DNA of 64,000 nucleotides, taken from positions 558,001 through 622,000 of the forward strand of contig JBAIAA010000104.1 of the NCBI GenBank assembly GCA_037893245.1, given 5' to 3'. Positions 61,101-64,000 of this stretch are shown one piece after another; within the stretch, counting starts at the first letter, position 1, and every line of letters starts with the position of its first letter. The notes under the pieces were generated by a model. That model saw only the letters and a list, made by a program, of their open reading frames with translations, was not told the DNA's origin and ran no database searches. This stretch comes from Crossaster papposus. Taxonomy: Eukaryota > Echinodermata > Asteroidea > Velatida > Solasteridae. Both the position numbers and the translations under genes were made by a program.

Positions 61101-64000
61101 TTGTGCTCAGAGCAGTGCTGTACGTGCTCAGAGCAGTGGATGAATCCACTTATATATTTGACCTCTCATTCATTATGCACGCAATGTCACACACGCATGC
61201 AAATGCCACAGAGATCTGCTCAAAATTGTTGGCCTTATAGAGGGCGCCCGCATCAATGATCTTTGAGCGTTGCATCGCATATATGGCTGCTAGTACATCT
61301 TGCAACCAAGGTATATGGGGTAGTGCATGGTAAATGAATCAGTCTACTCACAAACTACCTACTCACGAAATAAGCCAGTCTTCAAGGCATAGGGCAGCGG
61401 TAAATGGATCAGTCTACTCACAAACTACCTGACAAGCCAGTCACCAAGGCATAGGGCAGCGGTAAATAAATTAGTCTACTCACAAACTACCTGACAAGCC
61501 AGTCACCAAGGCATAGGGCAGCGGTAAATGGATCAGTCTACTCACAAACTACCTGACAAGCCAGTCACCAAGGCATAGGGCAGCGGTAAATAAATTAGTC
61601 TACTCACAAACTACCTGACAAACCAGTCTCCAAGGCATAGGGCAGCGGTAAATGGATCAGTCTACTCACAAACTACCTGACAAGCCAGTCACCAAGGCAT
61701 AGGGCAGCGGTAAATGGATCAGTCTACTCACAAACTACCTGACAAGCCAGTCACCAAGGCATAAGGCAGCGGTAAATGGATCAGTCTACTCACAAACTAC
61801 CTGACAAGCCAGTCTCCAAGGCATAGGGCAGCGGTATATGGATCAGTCTACTCACAAACTACCTGACAAGCCAGTCTCCAAGGCATAGGGCAGCGGTAAA
61901 TGGATCAGTCTACTCACAAACTACCTGACAAGCCAGTCACCAAGGCATAGGGCAGCGGTATATGGATCAGTCTACTCACAAACTACCTGACAAGCCAGTC
62001 TCCAAGGCATAGGGCAGCAGTAAATGGATCAGTCTACTCACAAACTACCTGACAAGCCAGTCTCCAAGGCATGGGGTCGTGCTGAATAGATCAGTCTACT
62101 CACAAATTACCTGATGACAAGCCAGTCTCCAAGGCATGGGGCAGCGGTAAATGGATCAGTCTACTCACAAACTACCTGACAAGCCAGTCTCCAAGGCATA
62201 GGGCAGCGGTATATGGATCAGTCTACTCACAAACTACCTGACAAGCCAGTCTCCAAGGCATGGGGTCGTGCTGAATAGATCAGTCTACTCACAAATTACC
62301 TGATGACAAGCCAGTCTCCAAGGCATGGGGCAGCAGTGAATCAGTCTACTAACAAACTACCTGACATGTCAGTCACCAAGGCATAGGGCAGTGGTGAAAA
62401 GATCAGTCTACTCACAAACTACCTGACAAGCCAGTCACCATTACTTTCGCCGGGGTGTCTGGCACTGTAGGCAGAACGGCAAAACTCGTTGGCAAAAAAC
62501 TTGCAGTGGTTCCGACTGTCTCTGACCTTTATCTGTACGCGTTGGTGAAAACGGCGTCCTTTCTCATGCAACACCTGCAACAAAAATTTCAAATTAAAAT
62601 TAACAAAACCTGACTTTGTAAACTGAAGAAAAAAACAAACAAAACACGAGAATGAAAATATAAAACAGAAAAATACAATAAGTTTATATATAAATTAATT
62701 CTTCAAATTTTTAACACAGAAAATATATATATTATGTACAACCTATTTGCTCGTTCTCTGCATTTCTCAAACTAATCTCTGAACAGCTGTGATCTGATCA
62801 CAGTATAGTCTTGTTTGCAAGACAATCTTCGCGATTCGGGCGCCATCTAATGTACGCCGTAGACCACGCGCGCAATGACGTTCGCTAAGACAGTCTTGTT
62901 TATCTGCTCTAATCGCTTCAAAAATTCCGAGCAGAATTGTTTCGCATTTGCATGCGCGTGTGACATCGCGTGAAGTAACTTGCACAAACGCTGACTCACT
63001 GGTATAGTTTCTGTACGTCGCAGCGACGTGTGGACATAGTATAAAAAAGACCATGTGAGCGCGTCGCGAGCGTTGTTGTTTAGTAAAAAAATGTCGGACC
63101 GAGTGGATGAAGCAATCGATGTTACAGCAAAGTTGCCCCTGGGCCCGGCTTTGCCGAAGCCCTAATACCGTCTGTTCGCGACCAGGCGCGGCATCAATAA
63201 TCGTCCACGTATTCCGTACGTTTGATTGCCGCGATGTACATGTATGTACATGTATACGTACATAGGTACATCGCGCGCACGGTACCTAACTAGCAAGCTC
63301 ATATCTAAAACACGAACTTCCTTTAGTGCGCAAGTGTCATTATGCTTTTGACCTCTCTGTTGAATTATGTATAGAGGTTACGCGCTGCGATTAGAGCAGT
63401 TAAACATGGTTATGTTATCGAAGGTCATTGCATGTATAGTACGGCGTACGTTAAATGACGCCTGCATTGGCGGCCTACGCGCGCTGCATACCGCGATTAA
63501 GATCGTCTTGCAAACAAGACTAATCACAGTACCATAATGTAGGTATGTGCAGAAACCACACATGCCAGCTTAATTCACACACATACGTGCGCTTGAAAAT
63601 GCACAGGTTTGCGAACACGTCAAAAGCTGCTCTAATCCGGATCATTTTCTGCCCGGCTGACATAGGCCCAAAGTACGAGGTATGTTCGACCATTTCTCAC
63701 AATTTTTGTGTGTGTAAACAGTTTGGTTGTTATCATGCCTTTCATGCACAAACTCATTCCTCCCGCAAAGCAGACGAGGTAGCATTAAACTACATACACA
63801 TTGTAATAACAAATGAACAATGGGGTTCACAATCGTTGAATTGTTTTGTTTAAATCACAACATTTTTAGCGACTGAATCTCTTCAAACTTACATGATGAA
63901 GCACCGTCTGCATAAAGATGATTCCTTGTAACTCTGGCAACTCCAAAACTTCAAGGAAATCGCTGGTCACATGACAGTCAGGAATGAGATAATGTGTCAC
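43132..64000 (-). CDS. DIS3L: DIS3-like exonuclease 1 (partial, N-terminus off window)
   Basis: Twenty-five exons join in phase: 63893-64000 (continues right), 62423-62574, 60844-60925, 60192-60342, 59129-59264, 58074-58133, 57631-57719, 56955-57073, 56290-56393, 56013-56166, 54641-54789, 54064-54165, 53044-53242, 51817-51902, 49674-49830, 48431-48526, 47553-47638, 46306-46460, 45888-45949, 45605-45715, 44989-45134, 44616-44704, 44000-44082, 43712-43840, 43132-43320 (TAG). This gives 997 residues; about 57 N-terminal residues are missing versus human. DIS3L is the cytoplasmic exosome's processive 3'-5' exoribonuclease. Order: PIN-like region (about 1-160), cold-shock domains, RNB (about 413-760), S1 (about 790-930). 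The RNB has [12 protein letters not shown] with all four catalytic Asp (421, 427, 429, 430) and [16 protein letters not shown], so it should be active. The PIN region keeps little of the DIS3 acidic site, as in vertebrate DIS3L. Intron 8 uses a GC donor. Introns are loaded with minisatellites. Confidence 0.96.
45721..45748. repeat. G-tract; poly-C polypyrimidine tract of a DIS3L 3' splice site
   Basis: Runs of 7 and about 18 G end 6 bp from the acceptor of exon 45605-45715. In the transcript this makes an almost pure C polypyrimidine tract before aattag. Length may be uncertain in the assembly. Confidence 0.75.
46650..47552. repeat. Minisatellite of about 122 bp spanning the 5' splice site of DIS3L exon 47553-47638
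   Basis: Seven further copies of the junction follow the authentic one on the minus strand. In gene orientation each unit begins with a diverged copy of the exon end (gcaaaggc...ggcttcaycattgacacaag) and continues into the same intron start (gtaaggctgatt). The GTAAGG donor is intact in copies near 47092, 46837 and 46713 and lost (tggacgg or deleted) in the others. Confidence 0.88.
47731..47974. mobile_element. MITE of 244 bp with 18-bp TIRs, DIS3L intron
   Basis: Perfect inverted ends attaaccagttcgcgccg at 47731-47748 and 47957-47974. The interior matches two copies inside TIPIN introns (36716, 37574). TTAA-like ends are compatible with TTAA target choice, but the duplication cannot be fixed from one copy. 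Confidence 0.8.
48565..48633 (+). repeat. (GTAT)n microsatellite
   Basis: About 17 tandem gtat units in the intron downstream of DIS3L exon 49674-49830, immediately before a foldback element. Confidence 0.9.
48637..49121. mobile_element. Foldback MITE with arms of about 225 bp
   Basis: The arms 48637-48861 and 48897-49121 are reverse complements with scattered differences. The outer ends read actcatcacaaaaagta and its complement, with TA-rich flanks ((gtat)n left, (at)n right). The loop is about 35 bp. No coding capacity. A TA-target family is plausible. Confidence 0.8.
49150..49183. repeat. Short palindrome
   Basis: aggtatacctatc / gataggtatact arms around cctta form a tight stem-loop next to the foldback element. 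Significance unknown. Confidence 0.5.
50229..51778. repeat. 27-bp minisatellite, about 57 copies, DIS3L intron
   Basis: Unit gacttggcttcagactgaag plus aacttgt, near-perfect over 1.5 kb. The left part mixes cttaag and cttcag variants; the right part is homogeneous. A few degenerate units lie at 49883-49962. The unit length is a multiple of three with no stop, so artificial ORFs of about 500 codons run through it on both strands. It lies wholly in the intron between exons 51817-51902 and 49674-49830. Confidence 0.95.
52246..52372 (+). repeat. Retroelement-like 3' tail, copy 1
   Basis: Starts gtgacacgcctttttt and ends with aataaagtaataataat. It is homologous to 59797-59975, sharing also gttattcttgttcttttaat. 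The A/T-rich terminal repeat suggests the 3' end of a non-LTR element or SINE. Confidence 0.6.
53667..54057 (+). mobile_element. tRNA-derived SINE adjacent to a DIS3L donor site
   Basis: The head (53674-53745) looks like a tRNA: A-box tggccgagcggtt, B-box gagttcgagtccc, and acceptor stem gtgtcg / cgacac. The body has ccttaagcaaggca, cttcggatgggacgtaaa and gcacgtaaaagaaccc, typical of widespread invertebrate SINE bodies. It ends in (aat)n. It is antisense to DIS3L; its tail stops about 10 bp from the donor of exon 54064-54165. Confidence 0.85.
54365..54640. repeat. 64-bp minisatellite spanning the 5' splice site of DIS3L exon 54641-54789
   Basis: On the minus strand the exon end gatgatacgttgtccataag|gtaggacag is followed by four more copies spaced 63-65 bp (junctions near 54577, 54514, 54449, 54386). 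Two copies keep GTAGG donors; two carry ATAGG. The duplicated exon piece encodes the VDDTLSI part of the RNB active site. Confidence 0.9.
55850..55986. repeat. 28-bp minisatellite, five copies
   Basis: Unit ccagataactggggatgg acttgaaaa repeated nearly perfectly, ending about 27 bp inside the intron downstream of DIS3L exon 56013-56166. The unit does not include the splice site itself. Confidence 0.92.
56581..56749. repeat. Near-perfect palindrome, arms about 78 bp
   Basis: The left arm from aggaaataacagggtgag and the right arm ending ctcaccctgttatttcct are reverse complements almost throughout, with a loop of about 13 bp (gagccgaaggcga). It lies in a DIS3L intron and directly abuts a second inverted-repeat segment. 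Confidence 0.85.
56749..56886. mobile_element. Small inverted-repeat element next to palindrome
   Basis: Ends ttaataaatacct (56750) and aggtatttattaa (56870-56882) are inverted. The interior carries ccggtcaattactgcgtggta, a variant of the palindrome arm. Possibly the palindrome and this segment are nested copies of one MITE family. Confidence 0.6.
56949..56954 (-). other. GC-type 5' splice site of a DIS3L intron
   Basis: Exon 56955-57073 must end after codon GAG to join exon 56290-56393 in phase (EEQE then SQGSG). The junction is GAG|GCAAGT, the usual consensus of GC-AG introns; no GT donor nearby keeps phase and homology. Confidence 0.85.
57228..57490. repeat. 23-bp minisatellite, about 11 copies
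   Basis: Unit caagtcaattacaagccaca plus tca, near-perfect, between DIS3L exons 57631-57719 and 56955-57073. Short ORFs in three frames through it are artefacts of periodicity. Confidence 0.93.
57905..58020 (+). repeat. Degenerate (GTCA/GTCG)n tract
   Basis: Repeated cagt/cggt tetramers including gtcagtcagtcagtcagtcg, in a DIS3L intron about 55 bp from the donor of exon 58074-58133. Confidence 0.75.
59797..59975 (+). repeat. Retroelement-like 3' tail, copy 2
   Basis: Longer relative of 52246-52372 with the same start gtgacacgcctttttt and tail gcctgaataaagtaataatg. In a DIS3L intron. Confidence 0.6.
61330..62422. repeat. 62-bp minisatellite spanning the 5' splice site of DIS3L exon 62423-62574
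   Basis: About 17 full units follow the authentic junction. In gene orientation each contains ggtgactggcttgtcag|gtagtttgtgag, meaning the last 16-18 exon bases plus the donor, then a shared filler. The array fills the start of the intron for 1.1 kb. In-frame read-through past the true donor meets TAG at once (LVR then stop). Confidence 0.93.
62795..63533. mobile_element. TIR element in the first visible DIS3L intron
   Basis: Inverted ends share agtcttgtttgcaagac (62807-62823 and its complement near 63504-63520), extending imperfectly to tgatcacag-type termini and inward to acgtacgccgta-like blocks. About 740 bp, no transposase ORF. Short ORFs inside are not gene-like. Confidence 0.7.

Noticed and set aside
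61330-62440. CRISPR-like array
   Set aside because: Units are contiguous tandem copies without unique spacers, in a eukaryotic intron.

Overview
This is a eukaryotic (animal) window: intron-rich genes with GT-AG junctions, AT-rich introns, DNA-transposon relics, one tRNA-derived SINE and many minisatellites. No bacterial-type operon or CRISPR structure is present. The genes recognised are chordate-like. TIPIN and DIS3L lie as convergent neighbours, as I recall for the human locus on chromosome 15. Together with frequent tacatgta-type words and minisatellites that span splice junctions, this suggests a marine invertebrate deuterostome. My best guess is a cephalochordate (amphioxus); an echinoderm or hemichordate is the alternative.

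Layout. (1) 1-8947, minus strand: STRA6-like gene A, 20 exons visible, C-terminus off the left edge. (2) 8948-11329: intergenic space shared by two divergent paralogs. (3) 11330-29681, plus strand: STRA6-like gene B, complete, 19 coding exons, 750 codons plus stop. Its introns hold a TIR element with internal repeats (16.5-17.7 kb) and a 6-kb insertion-rich intron (19.2-25.3 kb) with a hairpin MITE and a TIR element carrying a frameshifted SAP-domain ORF. (4) 29682-34827: intergenic and repeat-rich, with a TIR element, a 139-bp copy of gene B exon 16 and a large foldback element. (5) 34828-38801, plus strand: TIPIN, six coding exons, 599 aa, about twice human length because of an acidic repeat in the last exon. 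(6) 38802-43131: a diverged satellite of about 66 bp and a 1.7-kb TIR element. (7) 43132-64000, minus strand: DIS3L, 25 coding exons and 997 aa visible, N-terminus off the right edge.

The exon models were built by hand. Every internal junction keeps reading phase, and most exon lengths match between the two STRA6-like paralogs, so the models are strong although no transcript was available.

Functions. The STRA6-like proteins are multipass membrane proteins of the retinol-transporter family. TIPIN is the replication-fork protection partner of Timeless. DIS3L is the cytoplasmic exosome 3'-5' exoribonuclease. No pathway links all four; their proximity looks like ancestral synteny.

The most striking structural signal is that three DIS3L introns start with minisatellites whose unit contains the 3' end of the preceding exon plus its 5' splice site. 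One STRA6-like intron ends with tandem copies of its 3' splice site.
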